A stretch of DNA of 17,834 nucleotides from Cytophagaceae bacterium (GTDB taxonomy: Bacteria > Bacteroidota > Bacteroidia > Cytophagales > Spirosomataceae): contig JAIXRT010000019.1 in the NCBI GenBank assembly GCA_027485075.1, positions 1 through 17,834 of the forward strand. Reading direction: 5' to 3'. Position numbers and translations under genes: made by a program. Position 1 is the first letter of the stretch. Each line of letters starts with the position of its first letter. Positions 5,993-14,434 of the stretch are shown one piece after another. Under the pieces are notes generated by a model that worked only from the letters and a program-made list of their open reading frames with translations, was not told where the DNA came from and made no database searches.

Positions 5993-7381
5993 TTAAAATT
6001 CACGGCCAAGTGCGACGACCATACCTGTTTTTCCACCATTAGTCACAGGGAAACCCACTCGAGCAACGAAGTTATAATACGTTACAAAATCAACTCCAAG
6101 CCCCGTTCCGAATAACCATTTATTAGCATTCTTTGATGACTCAATGAACGGATTGTTTACATAGCCTAGATCAGCAAATACGGTAGGATAAATGGCAATA
6201 GGTATTTGATTAATTTGTTTGAATGGTAAAAATGGAAAATGAAAAATTCTTGAAAATAGCTGAAATTTCGCAGTATTGCGCCATAGGAAAAAACTTGTAC
6301 CATCGATAACGTTTAGTTCATACCCTCGAACTAGGTCATTAGCATAACCAAAACCCCTTTGATTTACATATGGGATATACGTATCACGGCTAATTTTTGC
6401 TTTCACTTGACTTGCCAAGAAGAATTTATTTCCCAAGTCGAAAAAATAAGCCGCAGATGCACTAGATTCCCAAAAATCGACATGTTCACGGGGAGAAAGT
6501 CCATATTTCGTAAAGCTTATATCTAGCTTTCTTCCTCTAAGTGGGTAGTTTATGAAGTCTCGATAGTCATAAGAGAATGAATATTCGAGCTGACTAAAGT
6601 TCTGATTGAGTTGGCCTTGGCCAAAGTAGGCGGGATTTAATTGAGCGATACTTTTATCAATGCTGGCATGCGTGTATTTATATTCGATTCGTTGGAAGTC
6701 ATAAAATCGAAACCTTTTTCGAAATTCGATACTTCCAGTCCATTTTTCTGCGATAAATTGATTTGAATTTTTGTAGGCAAGTGTATCTGAAATAGTTTTA
6801 TAGGGTACGTTTTTAAGTGAAGTATATTGCCAATTCAAAAGTAATCCAATGGTCTTTTTTCTATCGAGGTAAGGATTTTGGTATACGAATTCATACTTGT
6901 TATTGAATCCAGTTTCAGCATTTAAGAACACTTTTTCATTGCGTCCCATAAAATTGTTATGCCTAAAATTGAGCCCATATATAGCTCTATCAAAATCCTT
7001 TCCCCGAGACCACCAGTCATTAAAATTTCGATCTGCCAATTGGAATAAAGGATAGGCCAAAACATACCATTGTTCTAAAAATTCAAAAATGACACTTATC
7101 CTTCCATTGGGAAGTTGATGGTAATCAGATTTTACCCAAATGAACAGATTTGTGTTCATCAACTTTCTTCGATTGAATTCAATTCGATTAGGTAATTCTG
7201 AAACTTGGAGTGAATCTCGCTCGAAAAAATCGAGCTCTCTACGCAAAATACTCAATTTTGTGCGCTCGTTCCCTTTGAAAATGATTGTATCTACGGCTAT
7301 AGATTGACCTAAAGCTAGATGCGTTATTCCAATGACAATAAGAAATATACAATAAACGGCTAATCGGTACTTTGAACGCAT
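5993..7381 (-). CDS. Omp85/BamA-TamA family outer membrane protein
   Basis: A 462-residue protein with an N-terminal export signal (hydrophobic residues 7-25, likely cleavage after ALG before Gln26). Then comes one POTRA-like domain (about 27-105, starting with the typical DTIIFKGNERTKLSIL). The rest is a beta-barrel rich in alternating aromatic strands, ending in phenylalanine as outer-membrane barrels do. BamA has five POTRAs and about 800 residues, so this is a short one-POTRA relative, not BamA itself. Omp85 proteins insert or transport proteins or lipids across the outer membrane; the cargo here is unknown. It is the last gene of a probable birA, acyl-CoA ligase, barrel unit, 41 bp after the ligase stop, and is followed by a hairpin terminator. 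Confidence 0.85.
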   Translation of the reverse strand: MRSKYRLAVYCIFLIVIGITHLALGQSIAVDTIIFKGNERTKLSILRRELDFFERDSLQVSELPNRIEFNRRKLMNTNLFIWVKSDYHQLPNGRISVIFEFLEQWYVLAYPLFQLADRNFNDWWSRGKDFDRAIYGLNFRHNNFMGRNEKVFLNAETGFNNKYEFVYQNPYLDRKKTIGLLLNWQYTSLKNVPYKTISDTLAYKNSNQFIAEKWTGSIEFRKRFRFYDFQRIEYKYTHASIDKSIAQLNPAYFGQGQLNQNFSQLEYSFSYDYRDFINYPLRGRKLDISFTKYGLSPREHVDFWESSASAAYFFDLGNKFFLASQVKAKISRDTYIPYVNQRGFGYANDLVRGYELNVIDGTSFFLWRNTAKFQLFSRIFHFPFLPFKQINQIPIAIYPTVFADLGYVNNPFIESSKNANKWLFGTGLGVDFVTYYNFVARVGFPVTNGGKTGMVVALGREF

Positions 7382-7421
7382 TGTACCAATTTACACAAAA
7401 CTTGCTGCTTCAGAAATTAAA

Positions 7422-9080
7422 TTATTCGAAAATAATTGATTCATTTAGGGCATACCACGGTTCGATTCGACTATTCACGTTTTGTTCAATTTCCATCCGT
7501 CGAATTTTTAATGTGGGTGTTATGCACTTATTTTCTACTGTCCATTCGTCTTTTAATATGATAAGCTTCTGAATGTGTTCGTATTTTTTGAAGTGCGGAT
7601 TGATTTGAATGCGCAATGCTTCAAAGGCTTCAGTTGCCTGACTTATGGATAAAGATTTTGCGTATTGGCTTGGCACAATCAATGCGATAGGCTGGGGCAA
7701 ATTTATTCCTACCACACAAACTTGCTCAACAAGGTTACTCAGAGACAATTGGTTTTCAATTGGCGCAGGTGAAACATATTGACCTTTAGCCGTTTTGAAA
7801 TTATCTTTTACTCGGCCGATAATCTTTAAAAAATTATCAGCATCAATTTCCCCCATGTCACCTGTTTTCAGCCATTCGCCATCATATAATTCAGCTGTAA
7901 TTTGGTCAGCTTTATAGTACCCAGTTGTATTATAAGCAGATCTCATTTGTATTTCACTGGTTTCAGGATCGATTCGTGTTTCACAAATTGGATGTACTTT
8001 GCCTACAAACCCAAGGCGTATATCATGGCGCGGCATAAAGGTATTGAGACCCATGTTTTCGGTCATTCCGTAAGCCTCTTGGATAAATAGCCCTATTTTC
8101 TGAAACCAAGCACTTAATTCCGGCGGCATGGGTGCGGCACCTGTCAACAAGAAGTAGGATTGGTCGAGGCCAAGTCCTTTTTGAATTTTTTTCTTTATTA
8201 GGTTATTAATAACTGGAATTTTCAACAACAAATTTAATTTCTTTTCGCCCCCTATCTTTTGAAGAATTCCTTCTTGAAATTTGGCCCAAATACGGGGTAC
8301 AGCTAAGAAGTGCGTTGGTCGAGTAGAAGCTAAATTTTGCTGAAAACTAGTTAGATTCTCGACAAAATATATAGTTCCCCCTGCGGCAATTCCTGCAAAT
8401 TCAACGATATTTCGTTCAGCAATGTGACACAATGGGAGGTATGAAATAAACCGTGTGTTTCGTTTTTCTAAGTAAGCTAAATCACGAGCTAAATTTAATG
8501 CAATGGTAATTGCTTTGAAGGTAAGCATCACGCCTTTAGGCGTACCCGTGGTACCTGATGTGTAGACAATAGTCGCAATCGAGTCAGGTTTGTTTTCAGC
8601 TGCCGCTTCTAATGTTTCTCCTGAATCAATAACTTTTTGCCAGGAGGTTCCCGTTTTGCAGGGGCTGTCAGGGGTATAAATGACATGGATGTGCGCAGGA
8701 ATCCCTCGTTTTATTTCATCCCAGTTATCTAGTTTGCCAACGACCAAAATTTGACAATCAGAATGCGTAAGTACTTGATTGAATTGCTCGCTGGTTAAAG
8801 TAGGGTAAAATGGAACTGATATAGCTCCAGCATATTCGATGGCAAGATCTGAAAGAATCCAATGTGCTGAATTTTTCGACAAAATTCCGATATGTTGAGG
8901 TTTATCTGCCTCAAGCGTGTTCTTAAAATAACCGGCTATTTTTTTGACTTGAATAGCTGAATCTGCGTACGAGTAATCAGTATAGCGGTCGCCATAGGGT
9001 TGCTTCAAGAAAATATTGGAGGGAGTATACTCGGCCCAATGCAGAAAATTGGCCAAGTTGCTTTGATAAGTTTGAATCAC
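7422..9080 (-). CDS. Long-chain fatty acid--CoA ligase (AMP-binding)
   Basis: A 552-residue ANL-superfamily enzyme that activates fatty acids with ATP to acyl-adenylates and passes them to CoA. The P-loop YTSGTTGTPKG is at 173-183, the adenylate-binding YGMTE at 337-341, the LKTGDMGEI hinge motif near 404-412, GRVKDNFKTAKGQYVSP at 422-438 and the A10-type region around it. The C-terminal domain is somewhat shorter than in FAA/FadD15-type ligases (about 590-640). The start codon is GTG. An in-frame stop lies eight codons upstream with no ATG between, and the N-terminus has no internal Met. It begins 14 bp after the birA stop, so both share a transcript. It could feed fatty acids into membrane lipids or beta-oxidation; the chain length is not evident. 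Confidence 0.92.
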   Translation of the reverse strand: MIQTYQSNLANFLHWAEYTPSNIFLKQPYGDRYTDYSYADSAIQVKKIAGYFKNTLEADKPQHIGILSKNSAHWILSDLAIEYAGAISVPFYPTLTSEQFNQVLTHSDCQILVVGKLDNWDEIKRGIPAHIHVIYTPDSPCKTGTSWQKVIDSGETLEAAAENKPDSIATIVYTSGTTGTPKGVMLTFKAITIALNLARDLAYLEKRNTRFISYLPLCHIAERNIVEFAGIAAGGTIYFVENLTSFQQNLASTRPTHFLAVPRIWAKFQEGILQKIGGEKKLNLLLKIPVINNLIKKKIQKGLGLDQSYFLLTGAAPMPPELSAWFQKIGLFIQEAYGMTENMGLNTFMPRHDIRLGFVGKVHPICETRIDPETSEIQMRSAYNTTGYYKADQITAELYDGEWLKTGDMGEIDADNFLKIIGRVKDNFKTAKGQYVSPAPIENQLSLSNLVEQVCVVGINLPQPIALIVPSQYAKSLSISQATEAFEALRIQINPHFKKYEHIQKLIILKDEWTVENKCITPTLKIRRMEIEQNVNSRIEPWYALNESIIFE

Positions 9081-9094
9081 GTGGTTTAGAGATT

Positions 9095-9883
9095 TTATTC
9101 GCTAAAAATAAAATTTAATTCTTTGATATCATAACCTTTTACCTGCCCATCTACTTCGATTTGTATGAGTCCTTTCGCATCCACTTCGAGTATCTTTCCA
9201 TTAAAATCACCAGCGCTGTCACGAAATGTGTGCCATTCTTGGTTTCTAAATAGATTTTTGTGGTAATTTTCGTCAATCAGTTGAAATTCTCGTTTGGTGA
9301 ACTGATCATAGTACTTTTCGATGCCCAGAGAAATATATTCAAATACATTTGACATATTAATTATATGTTGAGCGGGGGTCCATTGGCGTAGCGATGTTGC
9401 GCGTAGACCATCAAATGAAGTTTGGTTAATGTTTAGGCCAATACCAATAATTGCAAATGCCCATTTACCTGATTGGAAATTACTTTCAATGAGAATACCT
9501 CCAAGTTTGAATTCGTCAATGTAGATGTCATTAGGCCATTTTATTGATACGGGAATTGGATGGCCAACTTCCCGCCGGGCCCAATTTTGGACTCCTTCGG
9601 TTACTCCCAGCGCTATGCATTTACTTAAGTAGAATTGCTCTGATATTAATTCATGTGGCGGCTTCAGAACGTAGGATACTAGTAGATTTTGGTTTGGTTC
9701 GGCAAGCCATTTGTTTCCTCTTTGTCCTTTTCCGGCTGTTTGGTGTCCAGCTATCCAGGCAAATCCTTCAGGCAAATTGAGCGTTAATGACTCTTCAAAA
9801 GCAAGCACATTCGTGGACGCGCAGGACTCGATATATTTTGTGAATTTGCCTATGAACCGTGAGGGGGCTTGGTAATTGTTCAA
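9095..9883 (-). CDS. birA: Biotin--[acetyl-CoA-carboxylase] ligase
   Basis: Activates biotin to biotinyl-AMP and attaches it to the carrier lysine of biotin-dependent carboxylases, chiefly the acetyl-CoA carboxylase that starts fatty acid synthesis. Of 262 residues, the biotinyl-AMP loop GKGQRGNKW is at 51-59, KWPND at 115-119, GGILIE at 128-133 and GIGLNIN at 147-153. The C-terminal 50 residues form the SH3-like domain. There is no N-terminal helix-turn-helix, so it is a monofunctional group I enzyme, not a repressor. The start is TTG: the frame closes with a stop six codons upstream and no ATG occurs before the conserved region. It diverges from rsfS across 97 bp and leads into the acyl-CoA ligase. 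Confidence 0.94.
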   Translation of the reverse strand: MNNYQAPSRFIGKFTKYIESCASTNVLAFEESLTLNLPEGFAWIAGHQTAGKGQRGNKWLAEPNQNLLVSYVLKPPHELISEQFYLSKCIALGVTEGVQNWARREVGHPIPVSIKWPNDIYIDEFKLGGILIESNFQSGKWAFAIIGIGLNINQTSFDGLRATSLRQWTPAQHIINMSNVFEYISLGIEKYYDQFTKREFQLIDENYHKNLFRNQEWHTFRDSAGDFNGKILEVDAKGLIQIEVDGQVKGYDIKELNFIFSE

Positions 9884-9913
9884 CTTTTCTTTGTAATTTT
9901 AGCTTTACAAGAA

Positions 9914-9921
9914 CAAATTTA
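9914..9921 (-). promoter_or_regulatory. Candidate -7 box of the birA unit
   Basis: The minus strand reads TAAATTTG, a full TAnnTTTG match, 30 bp before the birA TTG start, in the 97-bp gap shared with rsfS. No TTG is at the expected spacing. No full match to the -7 box could be found for rsfS in the same gap; TATTTTTT near 9962 is the closest. Confidence 0.4.
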
Positions 9922-9980
9922 ATTGTTTATTCGTTATACGGTCTTGAATGATTCCGTTTATTATTTTTTAAAACATATTT

Positions 9981-10367
9981 ATGGCCAAAAGTACCCTAAA
10001 AACCCCCACCACGGAAGCATCTGAAGAATTAGCAAATTGGGTGGTGAAAGGAATGCAAGAAAAGAAGGCACAAGAGATCGTCGTGATGGACTTGCGTGAA
10101 GTACACAATGCATTTACAGATTTTTTTGTTGTTTGTTCTGGTACATCTGATACTCAGATTGAAGCGATTGCGGATTCAGTAGATAAAGAAGTTTGGGAAT
10201 CAGGTAAGATTCATGTTCACACAGTAGAAGGGAAAGCGAATCGCGAGTGGATTTTAATGGATTATTATGATGTGATCGTTCACGTTTTTTTAAAGGATAA
10301 GCGTGAATTTTTCAAATTAGAGGAACTGTGGGGGGACGCGAAGTTCACGTATATCCCCGAAGCATAA
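9981..10367 (+). CDS. rsfS: Ribosomal silencing factor RsfS
   Basis: RsfS binds ribosomal protein uL14 on the 50S subunit and blocks joining to 30S, slowing translation in starvation. The 128-residue protein shows the family core: VVMDLREVHNAFTDFFVVCSGTSDTQIEAIAD (about 34-65), then EGKANREWILMDYYDVIVHVF and KREFFKLEELWGDA, where the conserved tryptophan and tyrosines contact uL14. The length is normal; the first 15 residues are a Thr/Lys-rich extension. The ATG is the only reasonable start. ftsH follows after 63 bp on the same strand with only a poor -7-like TATAATTG between, so they may share a transcript. The birA/rsfS-ftsH layout is familiar from other Bacteroidota. Confidence 0.95.
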   Translation: MAKSTLKTPTTEASEELANWVVKGMQEKKAQEIVVMDLREVHNAFTDFFVVCSGTSDTQIEAIADSVDKEVWESGKIHVHTVEGKANREWILMDYYDVIVHVFLKDKREFFKLEELWGDAKFTYIPEA

Positions 10368-10430
10368 ATTTTTCAAATATCGAACTATAATTGCTTCGAT
10401 GTGTGTTAATAGCCCAAATTAAACAAACTA

Positions 10431-12557
10431 ATGGCAAAACAAGGAAACAGTTTTAAAAACAAAAAACTTTCGGGGATGCCCCCACGCTTACCCAAAAAAC
10501 CAGTTGGAGGAATGCAGAGTTGGATGATTATCGGTCTAATGATTGCGATGGTCAGTATGTTTTTCTTCACGAAACAACGCACATTACAAGAGATTAATCA
10601 GCGTCAATTTGAGTCTATGGTGATTCAAAAAGAGGTAGAGTCGGTTGTCATTGTGAATGATAAGTTAGTTGAGGTAAGTTTAAAGCCAAGTTTTGTTTCG
10701 AAGTATTTCAAAAATTCGCCGCAAGGATTAATTCCTGTAAAACAAGGTCCCCATTTCGAGTTTTCAATTATTTCAAAAGAAGGTTTCGAACATTTTTTAG
10801 AAGATAGGCAAAAAGATTTTCCTCGAAATGAGCGCATTTTTGCAACTCCTGAGACACGTACAGGTCCATTGGACTGGCTGGGAACATGGGGTTTCTTTAT
10901 TTTGATGGGTCTTAGTTTTTACTTTTTGTTTTTCCGTATGGGAGGCAGCGGTGGAGGTGGCGGCCAGATTTTCAATATTGGACGCAGTCGGGCAACATTA
11001 ATTGAAGGCGAGTCAAAAGTGAAAGTTACATTTGATGATGTAGCTGGACTTGATGAGGCTAAAGAGGAAATTCAAGAGATTGTTGAGTTCTTAAAATTCC
11101 CTAAGAAGTTTACGGATTTAGGTGGTAAAATTCCCAAGGGGGCACTTTTAGTTGGCCCTCCAGGTACTGGTAAGACCTTGTTAGCCAAAGCAGTAGCAGG
11201 TGAAGCTGGTGTACCATTTTTCTCCTTATCTGGTTCTGATTTTGTAGAGATGTTTGTGGGAGTAGGTGCTGCGCGTGTTCGTGACCTATTCAAGCAAGCC
11301 AAAGAGAAAGCCCCTTGTATTATTTTTATTGATGAGATCGATGCGGTAGGTCGTTCTCGTGGACGTGGACAGATGCCAGGTTCAAATGATGAGCGCGAAA
11401 ATACACTTAACTCATTGTTGGTTGAAATGGATGGATTTGCAACGGATTCGGGTATTATCATCATGGCGGCAACTAACCGCCCCGATGTCTTGGATGCTGC
11501 TTTGTTACGTCCAGGTCGTTTTGATCGTCAAATCTCAATTGACAAACCTGATATTATTGGCCGTGAAGCGATTTTCAAGGTTCATCTAAAACCGTTGAAA
11601 TTAGCTGCCGATATTGACCCTAAAGAGTTGTCGGCGCAAACTCCAGGTTTTGCTGGGGCAGAGATTGCTAATGTATGTAATGAGGCTGCTTTAATAGCTG
11701 CTCGTCGTAGCAAGTCAGCAGTGGATATGGACGATTTTCAAGAGGCAATGGATCGTGTGATTGGTGGTTTAGAAAAGAAGAATAAAATAATTAATCCATT
11801 AGAAAAGAAAATTGTAGCTTTTCATGAAGCGGGTCATGCGATTGCTGGTTGGTTTTTAGAGCATGCCAATCCATTGGTCAAAGTTTCGATTGTACCACGT
11901 GGGGTAGCAGCCTTGGGTTATGCGCAGTATTTGCCTAAAGAGCAATTTTTATATCGTACGGAACAGTTAATGGATGAGATGTGTGTAACGTTGGGTGGCC
12001 GTGCTGCAGAGGAAATTGTGTTTGGAAAGATTTCTACAGGTGCGCAGAATGATTTAGAGCGAATTACTAAATTGGCTTATTCGATGGTTACTGTGTATGG
12101 TATGAATGAAAAATTGGGTAATATTTCATATTACGATTCCAAAGGTTCAGATTATCAATTCAATAAGCCGTATTCGGAGACTACAGCTCGCGAAATCGAT
12201 GAAGAGGTACGTAAAATTATTGCAGAGGCATATACGCGAACTAAGAAGTTATTGCAATCTAAAAAAGACAAGTTGACCATTTTGGCTGAGCAACTTTTGG
12301 AAAAAGAGGTTTTGTTCCAAAGTGATTTAGAGGCCTTAGTTGGACCACGGCCTTTTGAACAGTTAACATCTTACCAAGAGTTTATTAAAGGAGAAACGGA
12401 GAAGAAGCGCCAGGATGCTAAAGATGAGCGCCAGTTAGCTGAGGAGAAGAAGCAAACAGCAAAGAAAACTGTTGTTAAATCTAAAGAAGTGGAGACTAAA
12501 CCTACTCCAGTTAAGAAAGCAGCTCCGAGAAAGCGGAGTCCAAAAAAAGATGATTAG
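10431..12557 (+). CDS. ftsH: ATP-dependent zinc metalloprotease FtsH
   Basis: A hexameric inner-membrane AAA+ protease that extracts and degrades membrane and short-lived cytosolic proteins. The 708-residue protein has a basic N-terminus, TM1 at about 30-46, a periplasmic domain (47-147), TM2 at about 149-168 and a Gly-rich linker. The AAA module carries Walker A GPPGTGKT (242-249), Walker B FIDEID (299-304), pore loop FVG (275-277) and SRH with the arginine fingers (346-366). The zinc site is HEAGH (465-469) with D541 as third ligand. The last 55 or so residues are a Lys/Glu- then Lys/Pro/Ala-rich tail absent from E. coli FtsH (644 aa). An intrinsic terminator follows 3 bp after the stop. 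lpxH comes next; in E. coli FtsH controls lipid A synthesis by degrading LpxC, so the proximity is suggestive only. Confidence 0.97.
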   Translation: MAKQGNSFKNKKLSGMPPRLPKKPVGGMQSWMIIGLMIAMVSMFFFTKQRTLQEINQRQFESMVIQKEVESVVIVNDKLVEVSLKPSFVSKYFKNSPQGLIPVKQGPHFEFSIISKEGFEHFLEDRQKDFPRNERIFATPETRTGPLDWLGTWGFFILMGLSFYFLFFRMGGSGGGGGQIFNIGRSRATLIEGESKVKVTFDDVAGLDEAKEEIQEIVEFLKFPKKFTDLGGKIPKGALLVGPPGTGKTLLAKAVAGEAGVPFFSLSGSDFVEMFVGVGAARVRDLFKQAKEKAPCIIFIDEIDAVGRSRGRGQMPGSNDERENTLNSLLVEMDGFATDSGIIIMAATNRPDVLDAALLRPGRFDRQISIDKPDIIGREAIFKVHLKPLKLAADIDPKELSAQTPGFAGAEIANVCNEAALIAARRSKSAVDMDDFQEAMDRVIGGLEKKNKIINPLEKKIVAFHEAGHAIAGWFLEHANPLVKVSIVPRGVAALGYAQYLPKEQFLYRTEQLMDEMCVTLGGRAAEEIVFGKISTGAQNDLERITKLAYSMVTVYGMNEKLGNISYYDSKGSDYQFNKPYSETTAREIDEEVRKIIAEAYTRTKKLLQSKKDKLTILAEQLLEKEVLFQSDLEALVGPRPFEQLTSYQEFIKGETEKKRQDAKDERQLAEEKKQTAKKTVVKSKEVETKPTPVKKAAPRKRSPKKDD

Positions 12558-12560
12558 CCA

Positions 12561-12592
12561 ATGGGGTGGGAATTCCCGCCCCATTTTTTTTT
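12561..12592 (+). terminator. Strong intrinsic terminator after ftsH
   Basis: ATGGGGTGGG pairs with CCCGCCCCAT (10 bp, one G-T pair) across an AATT loop, followed by nine Ts. It begins 3 bp after the ftsH stop and ends 4 bp before the lpxH start codon. The ATG inside its left arm is in frame with lpxH but is part of the hairpin and is not taken as the start. Confidence 0.92.
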
Positions 12593-12596
12593 GTAT

Positions 12597-13409
12597 ATGA
12601 TTACCTTGCAAATCCCTGAGGGAAAAAAAATTTATTGTATTTCAGATATGCATTTAGGCTTTCCTAATGCGGAAGAGTCGCGTATTCGAGAAAACCAATT
12701 AATCGCTTGGATGGATCAAATTTCAAGTGAGGCATCCGACTTATTTTTGGTGGGTGATATTTTTGATTTTTGGTTTGAATATAAGCTTGTTGTCCCGAAA
12801 GGCTTTATTCGATTTTTGGGAAAGCTAGCATCTTTGGCTGACACCGGTGTACGTATACACGTGTTTGTAGGCAATCATGATCTTTGGATGAATGATTATC
12901 TAAGTGATGAGTGCAACGCTAAAATATATCGGGAATTGACTGATTTTGAATTTCAGTTTACAAATCATGTTACGCGTGTTTGTATAGGACATGGTGATGG
13001 TATTGGTCCAGGAGATTATGGATATAAACTACTTAAAAAGATATTCCTGAATCCTGTAGCTCAATTTTTGTTTCGTTATTTGCACCCTGATTTTGGGGTA
13101 AGATTGGCTCATTTATGGTCAGGTACTCGAAAAACTACAGCCATTAAAAATGGAGAGGTGTTGTTTAATTTAGAAACAGATTATATCGTTTTAGCCATTA
13201 AAGAACGTATGTTGGCTGACCAATCAACTCAAAAAGGAATACAAGCATATATTTGTGGTCATCGGCATCATGCGGTTAACTTACCTTTAGCTTCTGGTGT
13301 GTCATATTACAACTTGGGAGATTGGTTCAGTCCAGAATTTAGACAAGCATATGTATTACAAATAAGTGGATCGGGTTTTGATTTTGTGAAATTTCAGCCT
13401 TTTTGCTAA
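12597..13409 (+). CDS. lpxH: UDP-2,3-diacylglucosamine diphosphatase
   Basis: A calcineurin-type metallophosphoesterase that cleaves UDP-2,3-diacylglucosamine to lipid X and UMP, the fourth step of lipid A synthesis, on the cytoplasmic face of the inner membrane. In 270 residues the dimetal ligands are all present: D17 and H19 (SDMHLG), D54 (GDIFDFWFEY), N93-H94-D95 (GNHD), H132 (GHGD), and H222 and H224 (GHRHH). LpxH itself fits best, given the FDFWFEY and GHGDGIGPGDYGYK strings shared with Bacteroidota homologues. I start at 12597: the ATG 12 codons upstream lies in the ftsH terminator and would add a non-conserved segment. How it is transcribed is unclear, since the terminator ends right before it. 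A short-leader promoter overlapping the hairpin, or read-through, are the options. Confidence 0.88.
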   Translation: MITLQIPEGKKIYCISDMHLGFPNAEESRIRENQLIAWMDQISSEASDLFLVGDIFDFWFEYKLVVPKGFIRFLGKLASLADTGVRIHVFVGNHDLWMNDYLSDECNAKIYRELTDFEFQFTNHVTRVCIGHGDGIGPGDYGYKLLKKIFLNPVAQFLFRYLHPDFGVRLAHLWSGTRKTTAIKNGEVLFNLETDYIVLAIKERMLADQSTQKGIQAYICGHRHHAVNLPLASGVSYYNLGDWFSPEFRQAYVLQISGSGFDFVKFQPFC

Positions 13410-13452
13410 TTTTTCTCGTATATTGAGACTTTATTGTTAACCAATCATCTTT

Positions 13453-14430
13453 ATGTCTCAATTTCACACACGTCTTGAAGTAATGTCTGAGCTAGCCAAA
13501 AATATGGATGGCTACATGAAGGATTTTTTAAATCCGATTGATTCTAATTGGCAGCCTTCAGATATGCTTCCGGATTCTACCAAGGATAATTTTTTCCAAG
13601 AAGTGAAATTGTTGCAAGAGGCAGCGAATGAATTGCCGTATGATTACTGGGCGGTTTTGATTGGCGATACTATCACGGAAGAGGCTTTGCCTACCTATGA
13701 ATCATGGTTATTGGGTATGGAGACTGTGGATCAATTGGATCAAGAGAATGGATGGGTTAAATGGATTCGTAATTGGACCGCAGAGGAGAATCGTCACGGG
13801 AAGTTATTAGGTACCTATCTTTATTTGTCAGGTAAAGTTGATATGCGTGCGGTAGCTATTTCCACACAGCACTTAATTGCAGATGGTTTTGATATTGGAA
13901 CTTCTGCAGATCCGTATCGTAATTTTGTATATACTTCTTTTCAAGAGTGGGCGACTAATATTTCTCACCGCAGAACGGCATCTTTGGCGAAGCAGCATGG
14001 CAATTCGAACTTGTCGCGCATGTGTGCTCAGATTGCTGCAGACGAATTGCGTCATGCAAAAGCGTATAAGGCGTTTGTTTCTGAGATATTTAAATTGGAT
14101 CCATCTGAAATGATGTTGGCCTTTGCTGACATGATGAAAAAGAAAATTGTGATGCCTGCTCACTTTCTTCGTGAGATGAATGGGGCCAAGAGTTCATTGT
14201 TTGATCATTTCTCTGATGCTGCTCAGCGTATCGGCGTATATACTACATTAGATTATACGACCATTATGCGAGGTTTAATTGAAGATTGGGATTTAGAAGG
14301 TATTCGTGGTTTGAATGATCAGGCAGAAAAGGCTAGAGACTATGTGATTAGTTTGCCTGCGCGTTTAGAGCGCTTAGCGGAGCGCGTAAAAGTTCCTGAA
14401 TTAGCCTATCCGTTTAGCTGGATCGTTTAG
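13453..14430 (+). CDS. Plant-type acyl-ACP desaturase
   Basis: A soluble di-iron fatty acid desaturase that inserts a cis double bond, usually delta-9, into acyl-ACP using O2 and reduced ferredoxin. The 325-residue protein matches the stearoyl-ACP desaturase family: TEEALPTY (75-82), the first iron motif EENRH (111-115), FQEWATNISH with E165, and the second iron motif DELRH (197-201). Each motif supplies a Glu and a His, equivalent to E143/H146 and E229/H232 of the castor enzyme. No transit peptide or membrane segment is present. It starts 43 bp after lpxH. The RNA methyltransferase starts 4 bp after its stop, so these two should be co-transcribed. The product would be an unsaturated acyl chain for membrane phospholipids, an oxygen-dependent route. 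Confidence 0.93.
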   Translation: MSQFHTRLEVMSELAKNMDGYMKDFLNPIDSNWQPSDMLPDSTKDNFFQEVKLLQEAANELPYDYWAVLIGDTITEEALPTYESWLLGMETVDQLDQENGWVKWIRNWTAEENRHGKLLGTYLYLSGKVDMRAVAISTQHLIADGFDIGTSADPYRNFVYTSFQEWATNISHRRTASLAKQHGNSNLSRMCAQIAADELRHAKAYKAFVSEIFKLDPSEMMLAFADMMKKKIVMPAHFLREMNGAKSSLFDHFSDAAQRIGVYTTLDYTTIMRGLIEDWDLEGIRGLNDQAEKARDYVISLPARLERLAERVKVPELAYPFSWIV

Positions 14431-14434
14431 TAAT

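Noticed and set aside
7450..7475. GGTTCGATTCGACT resembling a tRNA T-loop
   Set aside because: It lies in the 3' coding end of the acyl-CoA ligase and no acceptor or anticodon arms can be paired around it.
11072..11464. A 130-codon minus-strand open frame inside ftsH
   Set aside because: It is a shadow of the conserved AAA domain coding strand with no signals of its own.
12561..12596. Twelve-codon extension of lpxH from an upstream ATG
   Set aside because: The extension is the ftsH terminator hairpin and T-run; the family N-terminus starts after 12597.
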